Shown: piece after piece, positions 1-7,748 of the stretch
Numbering within the stretch: position 1 is the stretch's first letter
How the letters are laid out: every line of letters starts with the position of its first letter
DNA from: JBBROS01 sp965260995
Lineage (GTDB): Bacteria; Pseudomonadota; Alphaproteobacteria; Acetobacterales; Acetobacteraceae
Reading direction: 5' to 3'
Assembly (NCBI GenBank): GCA_965260995.1
Contig: CBDHCD010000003.1
Coordinates: 1,984,001-2,048,000 of the forward strand
DNA length: 64,000 bases
The notes under the pieces: generated by a model
What the model was told of the DNA's origin: nothing
Seen by the model: the letters and a program-made list of their open reading frames with translations, nothing else
Database searches by the model: none
Position numbers and translations under genes: made by a program

Positions 1-135
1 GAACTGATCCGGCGCGCGGTCCAGCAATTTCGAGCGTTGGAAAGGGAAGTCACCGTCATGGGGCGTAGCGAGGCGGCTTATGACGCGCTCAGCATCTATA
101 CTGAGACAATCGCAAGCGTGCTCGCTTCGGCCTAG
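1..135 (+). CDS. C-terminal end of an unidentified protein (5' truncated by window edge)
   Basis: Frame 1 is open from the first base to a TAG stop at 133-135 and encodes 44 residues ending in IASVLASA. The segment looks helical and charged, with no motif I recognise. The start and most of the protein lie outside the window. The TAG stop sits inside a CTAGAGCCG string that resembles the end of the dispersed repeat found elsewhere in the window. The coding call rests only on an open frame with plausible residue content, so it is tentative. Confidence 0.45.
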   Translation, partial: ELIRRAVQQFRALEREVTVMGRSEAAYDALSIYTETIASVLASA

Positions 136-160
136 AGCCGTTTGTTTCGGGCAGCGTTGG

Positions 161-204
161 CAGAGCGTTCGGACAGCTTTCGAGGAAACGTCCGAACGCC
201 TCTG
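161..204. terminator. Hairpin, possible terminator of the upstream partial gene
   Basis: Inverted repeat: arm 161-174 (cagagcgttcggac) pairs with 190-204 (gtccgaacgcctctg) with one bulged base and a 15-base loop. It lies 25 bases after the stop at 135. There is no T-run, so Rho-independent function is unproven. The string CTAGAGCCG at 132-140 and this hairpin together look like a diverged copy of the dispersed CTAGAGCGG repeat. Apart from this, 136-386 shows no gene. Confidence 0.4.
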
Positions 205-386
205 CGATTGGGCGTAAAACCAACACTATTTACGCTCGCGACCGAGAGCCGTTTTGCAGAGTGCTCTCCAGAACCGGACAGGCAGCATCCCACCAACATC
301 AGCCGTTCCAGCCGCATTTAACCTGAGACATGACTCGCCGGCGGAGGTCGCTTGCCGGCGGCGGCGGGGGCGGGCAGTGTCGGCGG

Positions 387-917
387 ATGCGGCAGCTCCT
401 CCTCCTCCGGCACGCGAAATCCTCCTGGGACAGCAAGGAGCTGGCCGACCATGACCGGCCGCTGAACGCGCGCGGGCGGGAGGCCGCGGCGGCGATGCGG
501 ACCGCGATGGAGAACCTCGGCCTCGCGCCCGACGTGGTGCTGGTCAGCACGGCCAAGCGGACGCTGCAGACGTTGGCGGCGCTGGAACCCTGGGCCGAGA
601 CGCCGTTGGTCGAGCCGATGGAGGGCCTCTACCTCGCGTCGGCCCCGGCGTTGCTGAAGACCTTGCGCGAGGTGGCCGAGACGGTGCGCAGCGTGCTGCT
701 GGTGGGCCACAACCCCGGGCTGCACGAGTTGGCGCTGATGCTGGCCGGGGCGGAGGCGGCGGCCCCGGCCAGCGCGGACCTGCGGCGGCTGGCGGAGCGG
801 TATCCCTCGGGGGCGCTGGCGGAGTTCACGCTGGCCGGGCCGTGGGGGACGCTGGACGCGGGCGGCGGGCGGCTGGCGCGGTTCATCTGCCCGGGCGACC
901 TGACCGGCCGGCCCTGA
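387..917 (+). CDS. sixA: SixA-like histidine phosphatase
   Basis: Histidine phosphatase superfamily (phosphoglycerate mutase-like), SixA branch, which removes phosphate from phosphohistidine proteins. The N-terminus MRQLLLLRHAKSSW carries the RHA catalytic-histidine motif a few residues from the start. The second active-site histidine is in VGHNPGLH near residue 107. The 176-residue length fits the family. The start at 387 was chosen because the RHA motif normally lies within the first ten residues; an upstream in-frame start at 330 would add 19 residues of arginine/glycine-rich sequence that looks non-coding. The gene is monocistronic and is followed by a short tandem repeat and then the nuclease-like gene. 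The partner phosphoprotein is unknown. Confidence 0.85.
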   Translation: MRQLLLLRHAKSSWDSKELADHDRPLNARGREAAAAMRTAMENLGLAPDVVLVSTAKRTLQTLAALEPWAETPLVEPMEGLYLASAPALLKTLREVAETVRSVLLVGHNPGLHELALMLAGAEAAAPASADLRRLAERYPSGALAEFTLAGPWGTLDAGGGRLARFICPGDLTGRP

Positions 918-920
918 CGG

Positions 921-1003
921 CGACGCGCCGCCCGCGGCGGCGGTTGAGGACGACGCGCCGCCCGTGGCGGCGGTTGAGGACGACGCGCCGCCCGCGGCGG
1001 TTG
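921..1003. repeat. 30-bp tandem repeat, about 2.8 copies
   Basis: Units at 921-950 and 951-980 differ at one base, and a third partial unit covers 981-1003. Each unit begins cgacgcgccgcccg and ends ggttgagga. The repeat starts three bases after the SixA stop codon, in the spacer before the next gene. The unit length is a multiple of three, but no convincing reading frame uses it. Confidence 0.85.
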
Positions 1004-1058
1004 CGCCCCGGTCGCCGGGCGGGGTAGGGCTGATGGCGTCAACGCGCATCGGACCAGG

Positions 1059-1592
1059 ATGAAGCAGCCGCGCCGCATCTTCCGCAGCAGCCTCTCGGCC
1101 AGGACGGGCTGGGCTGCCCGGCCGGCGGCGTGGTTGGCGGCCCTGCTCGGGGCCGCGGCGCTGGTCGCGATCGGGGTCTCGGCCGGCTTGCCGGAGCGTC
1201 ACGCGCCCGCGCCCCGGCGGCTGCTGGCCGACGCGGCGCAGGTGGCGGTGATCGGCGGCGACACGCTGAGGCTGGGCGGCACGGTGGTGCGGCTGGCCGG
1301 GGTCGAGGCGCCGGACCGGGGCGACACCTGCAAGGGCGGCACCGATTGCGGCGGCGCGGCGGCGGCGGCGTTGGCGGGGCTGATCCAAGACCGGCAGGTT
1401 GAGTGCCGGTTGTCGGGCCACGATCACATGGGGCGGCCGTATGCCGCCTGCGACGCGAACGGCCTCGACCTCAGCAGCGCCATCGTGGCCAGCGGCTGGG
1501 CGAGGGCGCAGCACGACCGGCCGCTGCTGGCCGACCTGGAGTTGCGAGCGCGGCGGCGCGGGGCCGGGCTGTGGGCGAGCGCGGCCCCGTGA
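1059..1592 (+). CDS. Thermonuclease-like (SNase-fold) membrane-anchored or exported protein
   Basis: The 177-residue protein has a basic N-terminus followed by a hydrophobic stretch at about residues 23-44 (signal peptide or anchor). After it comes a compact staphylococcal-nuclease-like domain: VIGGDTLRLGG, then VRLAGVEAPD, then GRPYAAC, and a final GWARA segment. The string D-T-L...R-L-x-G-x-x-A-P-D matches the conserved Ca/active-site strand region of SNase homologues. Two cysteines (KGGTDCGG region) and others suggest disulfides outside the cytoplasm. Some members of this fold (ExoI/YncB-like) are exported nucleases, and others have lost activity. The catalytic arginines are not all identifiable here, so activity is uncertain. 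Confidence 0.75.
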   Translation: MKQPRRIFRSSLSARTGWAARPAAWLAALLGAAALVAIGVSAGLPERHAPAPRRLLADAAQVAVIGGDTLRLGGTVVRLAGVEAPDRGDTCKGGTDCGGAAAAALAGLIQDRQVECRLSGHDHMGRPYAACDANGLDLSSAIVASGWARAQHDRPLLADLELRARRRGAGLWASAAP

Positions 1593-1601
1593 TCGGGCGC
1601 C

Positions 1602-1775
1602 AGAGCGTTCTCACTTCATGTGAAACCGCTCCAGCCTTTGCTCCACGCGATCGTTCAGCTTGATCGGACGCGGGAATGCGTCTGACCAAGCTGAAACCGC
1701 TCTAGCCATTGTTCCACGCGGTTACTCAGCTTTGTCGGACGCGAGGTGCGTCCGACAAAACTGAAACCGCTCTAG
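1602..1775. repeat. Composite copy of the dispersed CTAGAGCGG palindromic repeat
   Basis: Two tandem repeat modules. The first runs about 1602-1705 and ends GAAACCGCTCTAG at 1693-1705. The second runs 1706-1775 and ends with the same string. Each contains an internal hairpin flanking a GACGCG core; in the second the arms are cagctttgtcggacgc and gcgtccgacaaaactg. The same layout recurs at 16135-16239 and 32477-32581. It lies between two genes transcribed to the right and is not part of either coding sequence. Confidence 0.85.
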
Positions 1776-2129
1776 GGCGCTCCTCGATCACGCGGAGTCG
1801 CCTGGGCGGAGGTCGCGCTCGCCGAGACGAAGGGCTGGAGCGTGAGGCGTGATCCCACGCGAGCGGAACGCGTTGAGGGGCATGATCCGGCCGAACGGGA
1901 TCGCCCGCCGGAGCGACGTGCTCGCCGATGCAACGGGCCGGGGCTTGGCCGTCGCGCCCGCCAGCAGGGATCAGGCCTTGGGGCCTTGCCGCCCTGACCG
2001 TGCGTAGGGCGACGAGGGCCCGGCTTCGTCCGGCCTGGCCGTTGGACCCCGACTGTTTCCAGTCAGGGCGATCGCGGCTCAAGCGCGCGCCGCTCCCGAT
2101 GGGCTGATCTCACGCTGCAATTGCGAAGG

Positions 2130-2158
2130 TTGCGTTCGGCCAGGGCAGGCCATAATTT
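2130..2158 (+). promoter_or_regulatory. Possible sigma-70 type promoter for gltA
   Basis: A TTGCGT hexamer at 2130-2135 and a TAATTT hexamer at 2153-2158 are separated by 17 bases, about 78 bases before the gltA start. The -35 has the conserved TTG and the -10 is imperfect. Nothing else in the GC-rich spacer looks more like a promoter, but the match is weak. Confidence 0.35.
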
Positions 2159-2235
2159 CGACATAGGCGCCGCGAGGCTCGGCCGGGCGGTTCGCCCTGC
2201 GACAAAGCGGCAGCGCATCACAGGGTGACAGCAGC

Positions 2236-3543
2236 ATGAGCGGCACGACCAACGGGTCCCTGACCCTGACCATGAACGGCTCCAACCAATCCGTCTCGCT
2301 CCCGCTGCGCCCCGGCACGATCGGGCCTTCGGTCGCCGACATCAGCAAGCTTTACAGCGGCCTGGGCGTGTTCACCTTCGATCCCGGCTACGGCATGACG
2401 GCGGCCTGCGACAGCAAGATCACCTACATCGACGGCGACGAGGGCATCCTGCTGCACCGCGGCTACCCGATCGAGCAGCTCGCCAACGACAGCACCTTCC
2501 TCGAGGTGGCCTACCTGCTGCTGAACGGCGAGCTGCCGAACAAGGCGGAGATGGAGGACTTCGAGCACGGGGTGATGCGCCACACCATGCTGCACGAGCA
2601 GCTCCGGCGGTTCTACGACGGGTTCCGCCGCGACGCGCACCCGATGGCGATCATCTGCGGCGTCGTCGGCGCGCTGAGCGCGTTCTACCACGACAGCATG
2701 GACATCAACGACCCGGAGCAGCGCCGCATCAGCGCCTTCCGGCTGATCGCCAAGCTGCCGACCATCGCCGCCTGGGCCTACAAGTACTCGATCGGCCAGC
2801 CGTTCATCTACCCGCGCAACGACCTCGGCTACGCCGCCAACTTCCTGCACATGATCAACGCCGTGCCGGCCGAGCCCTACGAGGTCAGCCCAGTGCTGGC
2901 CCGGGCGATGGACCGCATCTTCATCCTGCACGCCGACCATGAGCAGAACGCCAGCACCAGCACGGTGCGGCTGGCCGGCTCGACGGGGGCCAACCCGTTC
3001 GCGTGCATCGCCGCCGGCATCGCCAGCCTGTGGGGGCCGGCGCACGGCGGGGCCAACGAGGCGGTGCTGAAGATGCTGGGCGAGATCGGCAGCGTCGATC
3101 ACATCCCGGCGTTCATCGACAAGGTGAAGGACAAGAACAGCCACGTGCGGCTGATGGGCTTCGGGCACCGCGTGTACAAGAACTACGACCCGCGGGCCAA
3201 GATCATGCAGGAGACCTGCCACGAGGTGCTGACCGAACTCGGCATCAAGGGCGACAGGACGCTCGACCTGGCGGTGGAGCTGGAGCGGATCGCGCTGCAC
3301 GACGACTACTTCGTCAGCAAGAAGCTGTATCCCAACGTCGATTTCTACTCGGGCATCATTCTCAAGGCGATGGGCTTCCCGACCAGCATGTTCACCGTGC
3401 TGTTCGCGGTGGCGCGCACCGTCGGCTGGATCAGCCAGTGGAAGGAGATGATCGAGGACCCGTCGCAGCGGATCGGGCGGCCGCGGCAGGTCTACACCGG
3501 GCACACGCGGCGGGACTACACCGCGCCCGGCGAGCGGTCCTGA
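2236..3543 (+). CDS. gltA: Citrate synthase (type II)
   Basis: Condenses acetyl-CoA and oxaloacetate to citrate, the entry step of the TCA cycle, in the cytosol. The 435-residue length is that of hexameric type II enzymes. The family signature is clear in GFGHRVYKNYDPRA. Catalytic residues are visible: the histidine of GPAHGGAN, the histidine of GFGHR, and the aspartate of NVDFYSG. The start at 2236 is supported by AGGGTGA about 9 bases upstream. The gene stands alone, and its 3' end overlaps the convergent phosphodiesterase gene by 28 bases, so the two could interfere at their ends. Confidence 0.97.
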   Translation: MSGTTNGSLTLTMNGSNQSVSLPLRPGTIGPSVADISKLYSGLGVFTFDPGYGMTAACDSKITYIDGDEGILLHRGYPIEQLANDSTFLEVAYLLLNGELPNKAEMEDFEHGVMRHTMLHEQLRRFYDGFRRDAHPMAIICGVVGALSAFYHDSMDINDPEQRRISAFRLIAKLPTIAAWAYKYSIGQPFIYPRNDLGYAANFLHMINAVPAEPYEVSPVLARAMDRIFILHADHEQNASTSTVRLAGSTGANPFACIAAGIASLWGPAHGGANEAVLKMLGEIGSVDHIPAFIDKVKDKNSHVRLMGFGHRVYKNYDPRAKIMQETCHEVLTELGIKGDRTLDLAVELERIALHDDYFVSKKLYPNVDFYSGIILKAMGFPTSMFTVLFAVARTVGWISQWKEMIEDPSQRIGRPRQVYTGHTRRDYTAPGERS

Positions 3544-4415
3544 GCGGGCGGGGACTCGGGCGGCTCCGTCACGGCCTGGGGAGATAACGGCAGCGCGCGG
3601 TCCGGCCAGTCGGTGATGAGGCCGTCCACCCCTATGGCGACCAGCCGCGCCATGGCGGCCGGGTCGTTGACGGTCCAGGGAATGACGCGGAGGCCGAGAG
3701 CGTGCGCCCGGCGCAGCAGCGCGGGCGTGAGGTCCGGCCAATGCGGCGTCCAGGCGCCGCCGCCCTCGGCCGCGATGGCCTCGGGCACCGGGGCGGGCGC
3801 GTCGAGGCCCCACCAGGTGGCCGGGTCGGCGACGGTTCGGGCGTCGGTCAGCCAGCCGCGGGCGATGGCCGGGCGCGTGCGCCGCACGTGGCGGGGGGCG
3901 CGCCAGTCGAACGATTGCAGGGTCACGCGGTCCTGCGCCCCGGTCGCGTCGATCACGCGCAGCACGCGGTCCGCCATCTCCTCGGATCCCACCGTCCAGC
4001 CCGGGTGATCGGGCTTTAGCTTGAGTTCGATGTTCCAGCCGACCCGGCCGTCCAGCGACAGGGCGGCGGCGAGGGTCGGGACCCGCGCGCCGTCCCGCGG
4101 CTCCTGGGTGGCGTAGGCGGCGGCGTAGCGGCTGCCGGGGCGGATGCGGCCGACGTCGTAGGCTTGCAGCTCCGGCCAGGTCAGGTCGCGCAGCAGCGGC
4201 CCCGGGCCGGGCAGCCAAGTGTCGGGGCCGGTGCGGGCGAGGTCCGGGTTGAGCGCCGGGTCGTGGTGGACGACCACGGTGCCGTCGCGCAGCACGCCGA
4301 CGTCGATCTCGATCCAGCGGAGGCCGAGCGCGATGGCGGCGCGGAACCCCTCCAGCGTGTTCTCGGGGAACAGGCCGCGCGCGCCGCGGTGGCCTTGGAG
4401 CTGGAACGGGGGCAT
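3516..4415 (-). CDS. Glycerophosphodiester phosphodiesterase
   Basis: GDPD family, hydrolysing glycerophosphodiesters to glycerol 3-phosphate and an alcohol. The 299-residue protein begins MPPFQLQGHRGARG with the catalytic HRG motif, followed by PENTLEGF, EIDVGVLRDG (metal-binding E-x-D) and HHDP (second catalytic His). NIELK in mid-protein carries another metal-binding glutamate. There is no signal peptide, so it is probably cytosolic. The start at 4415 places HRG near residue 9 as usual and has AAGAGG upstream; longer in-frame upstream sequence overlaps the divergent racemase gene and looks non-coding. It is divergent from the racemase gene with 45 bases between starts, and its end overlaps gltA. 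Confidence 0.92.
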   Translation of the reverse strand: MPPFQLQGHRGARGLFPENTLEGFRAAIALGLRWIEIDVGVLRDGTVVVHHDPALNPDLARTGPDTWLPGPGPLLRDLTWPELQAYDVGRIRPGSRYAAAYATQEPRDGARVPTLAAALSLDGRVGWNIELKLKPDHPGWTVGSEEMADRVLRVIDATGAQDRVTLQSFDWRAPRHVRRTRPAIARGWLTDARTVADPATWWGLDAPAPVPEAIAAEGGGAWTPHWPDLTPALLRRAHALGLRVIPWTVNDPAAMARLVAIGVDGLITDWPDRALPLSPQAVTEPPESPPAQDRSPGAV

Positions 4416-4460
4416 GGCGGGCCTCTTGCCGCCGCCGGCGCTGGCGGTCAATAAGGCGGG

Positions 4461-5168
4461 ATGCGAACGGAACGGGTGTTGGGCGTGCTGGGCGGCATGG
4501 GGCCGTTGGCGAGCGCGCAGTTCATGGTGCGGCTGACGCTGCTGACCCCGGCCGGGCGCGACCAGGACCATATTCCGGCCGTGCTGTGGTCGGACCCAGG
4601 GGTGCCGGACCGCACCGCGGCGCAGGCCGGGACCGGGCCGGACCCGCTGCCCGCCCTGGTGCGCGGCCTGCGCGGGCTGGCGGCGGCGGGCTGCGGCGCG
4701 GTGGCGATCCCGTGCAACGCCGCGCACGGCTGGGTGGAGGGGATGCGCGCGGCGACCGGGTTGCCGATCCTGCACATCGTTGACGCGGCGGCGGCGGACC
4801 TACGGCGGCAGGGGATCGGGGCCGGGCCGGTCGGCATCCTGGGGACGGCGGCGACGCTGGCGATGCGCCTGTATCAGGACCGGTTGGAGGCGCTGGGCTG
4901 GGATTGCGTGAGGCCGGGCGGGGACGAGATGGCGCGGCTCGTCACCCCGGCGATCGAGGCGGTGAAGGCCGGCCGGGTCGCGGAGGCTTACGCGCCGTTG
5001 GCCGACGCCGTGCTGTTGCTGCGCGACCGCGGCGCGCGGGCCGTGGTGCTCGGCTGCACGGAGATCCCGCTCGGCATCCAGGCCGGGTCTTGGCAGGGGT
5101 TGGGCGTGCCGCTGGTGGACACGATCGACGCCCTGGCGCGGGCCTCGATCGCCTGGGCGCGGGGGTGA
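4461..5168 (+). CDS. Aspartate/glutamate racemase family protein
   Basis: The 235-residue protein is of the Asp/Glu/hydantoin racemase fold, which interconverts amino-acid enantiomers without PLP using two cysteines. The N-terminus GVLGGMGPLAS is the usual first loop. Both cysteines are present in family contexts: IPCNAAH near residue 85 and LGCTEIP near residue 196. The length and GGMGP motif favour aspartate racemase, but substrate cannot be read from the sequence. It is divergently transcribed from the phosphodiesterase gene and monocistronic. Confidence 0.88.
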   Translation: MRTERVLGVLGGMGPLASAQFMVRLTLLTPAGRDQDHIPAVLWSDPGVPDRTAAQAGTGPDPLPALVRGLRGLAAAGCGAVAIPCNAAHGWVEGMRAATGLPILHIVDAAAADLRRQGIGAGPVGILGTAATLAMRLYQDRLEALGWDCVRPGGDEMARLVTPAIEAVKAGRVAEAYAPLADAVLLLRDRGARAVVLGCTEIPLGIQAGSWQGLGVPLVDTIDALARASIAWARG

Positions 5169-5205
5169 GGCCGGGGTTGCAGTGTTTGACTGGGGCGGGG
5201 CTGGG

Positions 5206-5445
5206 TCAGTCGCAGTCGCAACCGGGGGTTTGGCCGATCCTGGCGCGGACCACGTGATGATCGATCCACTCGGCCACCAGGCGGCGGGCCTCGTTCAGCG
5301 AGGATTCCGGATGGTGAATGCGATACAGCGTGGTGCAAGCGCGGAACGCCTCGGGGTCGGCGTTGCCGTGCTGCCGCAACTCGCGGTAGGCCGTGATGAC
5401 GGCGCGCTCGCAACGCCGCGCGATGGTGCTGACCTCTCGGACCAC
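5206..5445 (-). CDS. Small protein of unknown function
   Basis: The 79-residue protein begins at a GTG preceded by AGAAGGG. It is mostly helical and basic, with conserved-looking aromatic and histidine residues in TLYRIHHPESS and EWIDHHVV, and ends GCDCD. The clustered His and Cys residues could bind metal, but there is no known motif. It ends convergently with the racemase gene, leaving 37 bases between stops. I do not recognise a family. The frame and ribosome binding site support a real gene. Confidence 0.6.
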   Translation of the reverse strand: MVREVSTIARRCERAVITAYRELRQHGNADPEAFRACTTLYRIHHPESSLNEARRLVAEWIDHHVVRARIGQTPGCDCD

Positions 5446-5632
5446 GACGAACCCTTCTGTTGCGAGTCATTTGCACTTTCGAGCGTTATATTAGGTGGGT
5501 GACGACGCCCGGCGCAAGCCGTGGCGTGGTGGGGTCAGGGGGGTGTCAGCTCGCGTATCGGCTTCCGACCTCACAGCGGACTTACGATGGCCATGCTCGA
5601 CGGCCATCGGGCTTCGTCGTATTTCGTGACAT

Positions 5633-6499
5633 TCACCTGATGGCATCCGCTGTCAGGACTTCGCCCAGTTCGGCAATGGCACGATTGCGCAGATCCATGG
5701 TGGCGTCCGTACCGGTGATGAAGATGGCCGCGACGACCGGCGCTCGTCCAGGTGGCCAGATCACCGCGATGATGCCTCGTGACCCATGGCCTCCGGCGCC
5801 TGTCCGATCAGCGATGCGCCAGTCTCGGGGCAGGCTCGCACGTAGAAGCGGCCCACCCACCTCGTCCGCTACCAGCCAAGCCGTGAGCTGGATTCGCGAC
5901 GCGGCAGACAAAGCGTCGTCCAGAACGAGACTGCGCAGGGTATTCGCAATTGTCGAAGGCGTCGTCGTATCTCTGAGATCTCCGGGGGTCGCCTCGTTCA
6001 GCTCCGGTTCCCATCGATCGAGCCGAGTTGTGGGATCGCCGATGCTACGCAGGAACCCGGTCAGCCCTCTGGGTCCTCCGATGCTTTCGAGTACCTTGTT
6101 ACCCGCTACGTTATCGCTGAGGCGCAAAGCCGCCGAGCACGTGTCGGCAAGACTCACCTCTTGCCCAACCAGCTTTTCCATGACCGGCGCGTAGGGGATT
6201 AGGTCGGACTGGGTGACCCGCACAGTCTGATCAAGCCTAATCTGGCCGGTGTCCACTTGATGCAGCAAGGCGCCACAGGCCAGTGCCTTGAAGGTGCTTG
6301 TCATCGGAAAGTGTTCATCGGCGTGGTAAAGCCAGCTGGTGTCGCGGCCCGTGTCGTATACTGCCAGGCCCACCCGTGCGCCGAGGCGGCTTTCGATTTC
6401 TCGGGCTTTGATGACCAGAGCACTTTCGGCGGGCTGCGCCGGGCTAGCTTGCGGTACCGCCGCAACTGCCAAGCCCGCAATCAAGACGAATGCTTTCAC
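5633..6499 (-). CDS. Class A beta-lactamase, RTG/carbenicillinase-like
   Basis: A periplasmic serine beta-lactamase. It starts at GTG 6499 with GAGGAAG upstream; residues 1-21 are a signal peptide ending SPA. All class A motifs are present: S-T-F-K at 68-71, S-D-N at 128-130, and E-P-E-L-N at 164-168 (omega loop). The usual KTG triad reads R-T-G at 232-234, as in the PSE/CARB and RTG carbenicillinases. C75 and C121 fall at the positions of the Ambler 77-123 disulfide. Length 288 is standard. The coding GC is visibly lower than that of the neighbouring genes, which suggests acquisition. No transposase, integron site or LysR regulator is adjacent. Substrate range is inference. Confidence 0.93.
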   Translation of the reverse strand: MKAFVLIAGLAVAAVPQASPAQPAESALVIKAREIESRLGARVGLAVYDTGRDTSWLYHADEHFPMTSTFKALACGALLHQVDTGQIRLDQTVRVTQSDLIPYAPVMEKLVGQEVSLADTCSAALRLSDNVAGNKVLESIGGPRGLTGFLRSIGDPTTRLDRWEPELNEATPGDLRDTTTPSTIANTLRSLVLDDALSAASRIQLTAWLVADEVGGPLLRASLPRDWRIADRTGAGGHGSRGIIAVIWPPGRAPVVAAIFITGTDATMDLRNRAIAELGEVLTADAIR

Positions 6500-6579
6500 G
6501 GATCTTCCTCAGATTGAGGCGGATAAGAAGCACCAGCACAGCCAGGAGACAAGGTTTGCTTGCCACCGTTCGCGAACCT

Positions 6580-7665
6580 TCAAATTGGCCCACGACTCGT
6601 GCCGGCGACGATCTCGGCCAGGGCGCGGCCGACCTCCTCGGTGCCGGCCTGGCCGCCCATGTCGCGGGTGCGCGGGCCGCCCTCGCGCAGCAGGGTTTCG
6701 ATGGCGGCGACGATGGCCGCCGCCGCCTCGGCCTCGCCCAGGTGGTGCAGCATCATCGCGCCCGACCACACCTGGCCGATGGGGTTGCAGACGTGGCGGC
6801 CGGCGATGTCGGGGGCGGAGCCGTGGACCGGCTCGAACATGCTGGGGTGGGCGCGCTCCGGGTTGATGTTGGCGCTGGGGGCGATGCCGATGCTGCCGGC
6901 GACGGCGGGGCCGAGGTCGCTGAGGATGTCGCCGAACAGGTTGCTGGCGACGACCACGTCGAACCAGTCGGGGTGCTGGACGAAGTGGGCGCAGAGGATG
7001 TCGATGTGGAACTGGTCGGTGGCGACGCCCGGGTAGTTGCGCGCCATGGCGGCGAAGCGCTCGTCCCAATAGGGCATGGTGATGGTGATGCCGTTCGACT
7101 TGGTGGCGGAGGTCAGCTTGCGGCGGGGGCGGGTCTGGGCCAGCTCGAAGGCGTAGCGGAGGATGCGGTCGGTGCCGTGGCGGGTGAAGACGCTCTGCTG
7201 GGTGGCGAACTCGCGCGCCGTGCCCTCGAACAGGCGGCCGCCGAGGCTGGAGTACTCGCCCTCGGTGTTCTCGCGCACGACGTAGAAGTCGATGTCGGCT
7301 TCGGTGCGGCCGGCGAGCGGCGTGCGTGCGCCGGGCATCAGCTTGCAGGGGCGGACGTTGGCGTACTGGTCGAAGCCGCGGCGGATCGGGATCAGCAGGC
7401 CCCACAGCGAGACGTGGTCGGGCACGTCCGGCCAGCCGACCGCGCCGAGGAAGACGGCGTCGTCGGCGTGGAGCTGGTCGAGGCCATCGTCCGGCATCAT
7501 CGCGCCCTCGCGCTTGAAGCGGGCGCAGGACCAGTCGTACTCGGTGGCGCGCAGGGTGAAGCCGAAGCGGGTGGCGGCGGCGTCGAGCACGCGCAGCCCT
7601 TCCGGCACGGTTTCCATGCCGATGCCGTCACCTGGGATGGCGGCGATGCGGTAGGTGCGGTCCAT
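6580..7665 (-). CDS. ttuC: Tartrate / D-malate dehydrogenase (decarboxylating)
   Basis: Member of the isocitrate/isopropylmalate dehydrogenase family, NAD-dependent, acting on D-malate, tartrate or related 2-hydroxy acids. The 361-residue length equals that of E. coli DmlA. Diagnostic segments include IPGDGIG at the N-terminus, GAVGWPD, YVVRENTEGEYSS, the catalytic lysine region ATKSNG, ASNLFGDILSDLGP for metal binding, and FEPVHGSAPDI. The start at 7665 has GGGAGAAG upstream and places IPGDGIG at residue 9. The exact substrate (tartrate, D-malate or 3-isopropylmalate) is not decided by sequence, but the GAVGWPD and SLWGLL segments favour the tartrate/malate branch. It lies 80 bases upstream of the beta-lactamase start on the same strand. 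Confidence 0.88.
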   Translation of the reverse strand: MDRTYRIAAIPGDGIGMETVPEGLRVLDAAATRFGFTLRATEYDWSCARFKREGAMMPDDGLDQLHADDAVFLGAVGWPDVPDHVSLWGLLIPIRRGFDQYANVRPCKLMPGARTPLAGRTEADIDFYVVRENTEGEYSSLGGRLFEGTAREFATQQSVFTRHGTDRILRYAFELAQTRPRRKLTSATKSNGITITMPYWDERFAAMARNYPGVATDQFHIDILCAHFVQHPDWFDVVVASNLFGDILSDLGPAVAGSIGIAPSANINPERAHPSMFEPVHGSAPDIAGRHVCNPIGQVWSGAMMLHHLGEAEAAAAIVAAIETLLREGGPRTRDMGGQAGTEEVGRALAEIVAGTSRGPI

Positions 7666-7748
7666 GCGTCTTCTCCCGGCGGTGGCGGGGCAGAATGGAC
7701 GCGGCGGGGCGCGAGGTCTAGGAAGCGGCATCGCTTGGGGACGGATCG

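Larger units (their letters stand above)
1593..2235. other. Long intergenic region: dispersed repeat, then about 460 bp without a recognisable gene
   Basis: After the nuclease-like gene, 1602-1775 is occupied by dispersed palindromic repeats (separate entry). From 1776 to the gltA start at 2236 I see no convincing coding sequence on either strand: the open frames there are short and rich in Arg, Pro and Ala, as expected of high-GC non-coding DNA. A possible gltA promoter lies near 2130-2158. The region could be a decayed gene or a long leader. Confidence 0.5.

Noticed and set aside
921..1027. The SixA downstream repeat as a CRISPR array
   Set aside because: Units are directly adjacent without spacers and have fewer than three copies.
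318..1514. A 398-residue frame on the minus strand over SixA and the nuclease-like gene
   Set aside because: Composition is Arg/Pro/Ala/Gly-rich with no domain, as expected for the antisense of high-GC coding sequence.
5633..6499. Beta-lactamase as an integron cassette
   Set aside because: No attC-like site, integrase or other cassette genes are visible on either side.
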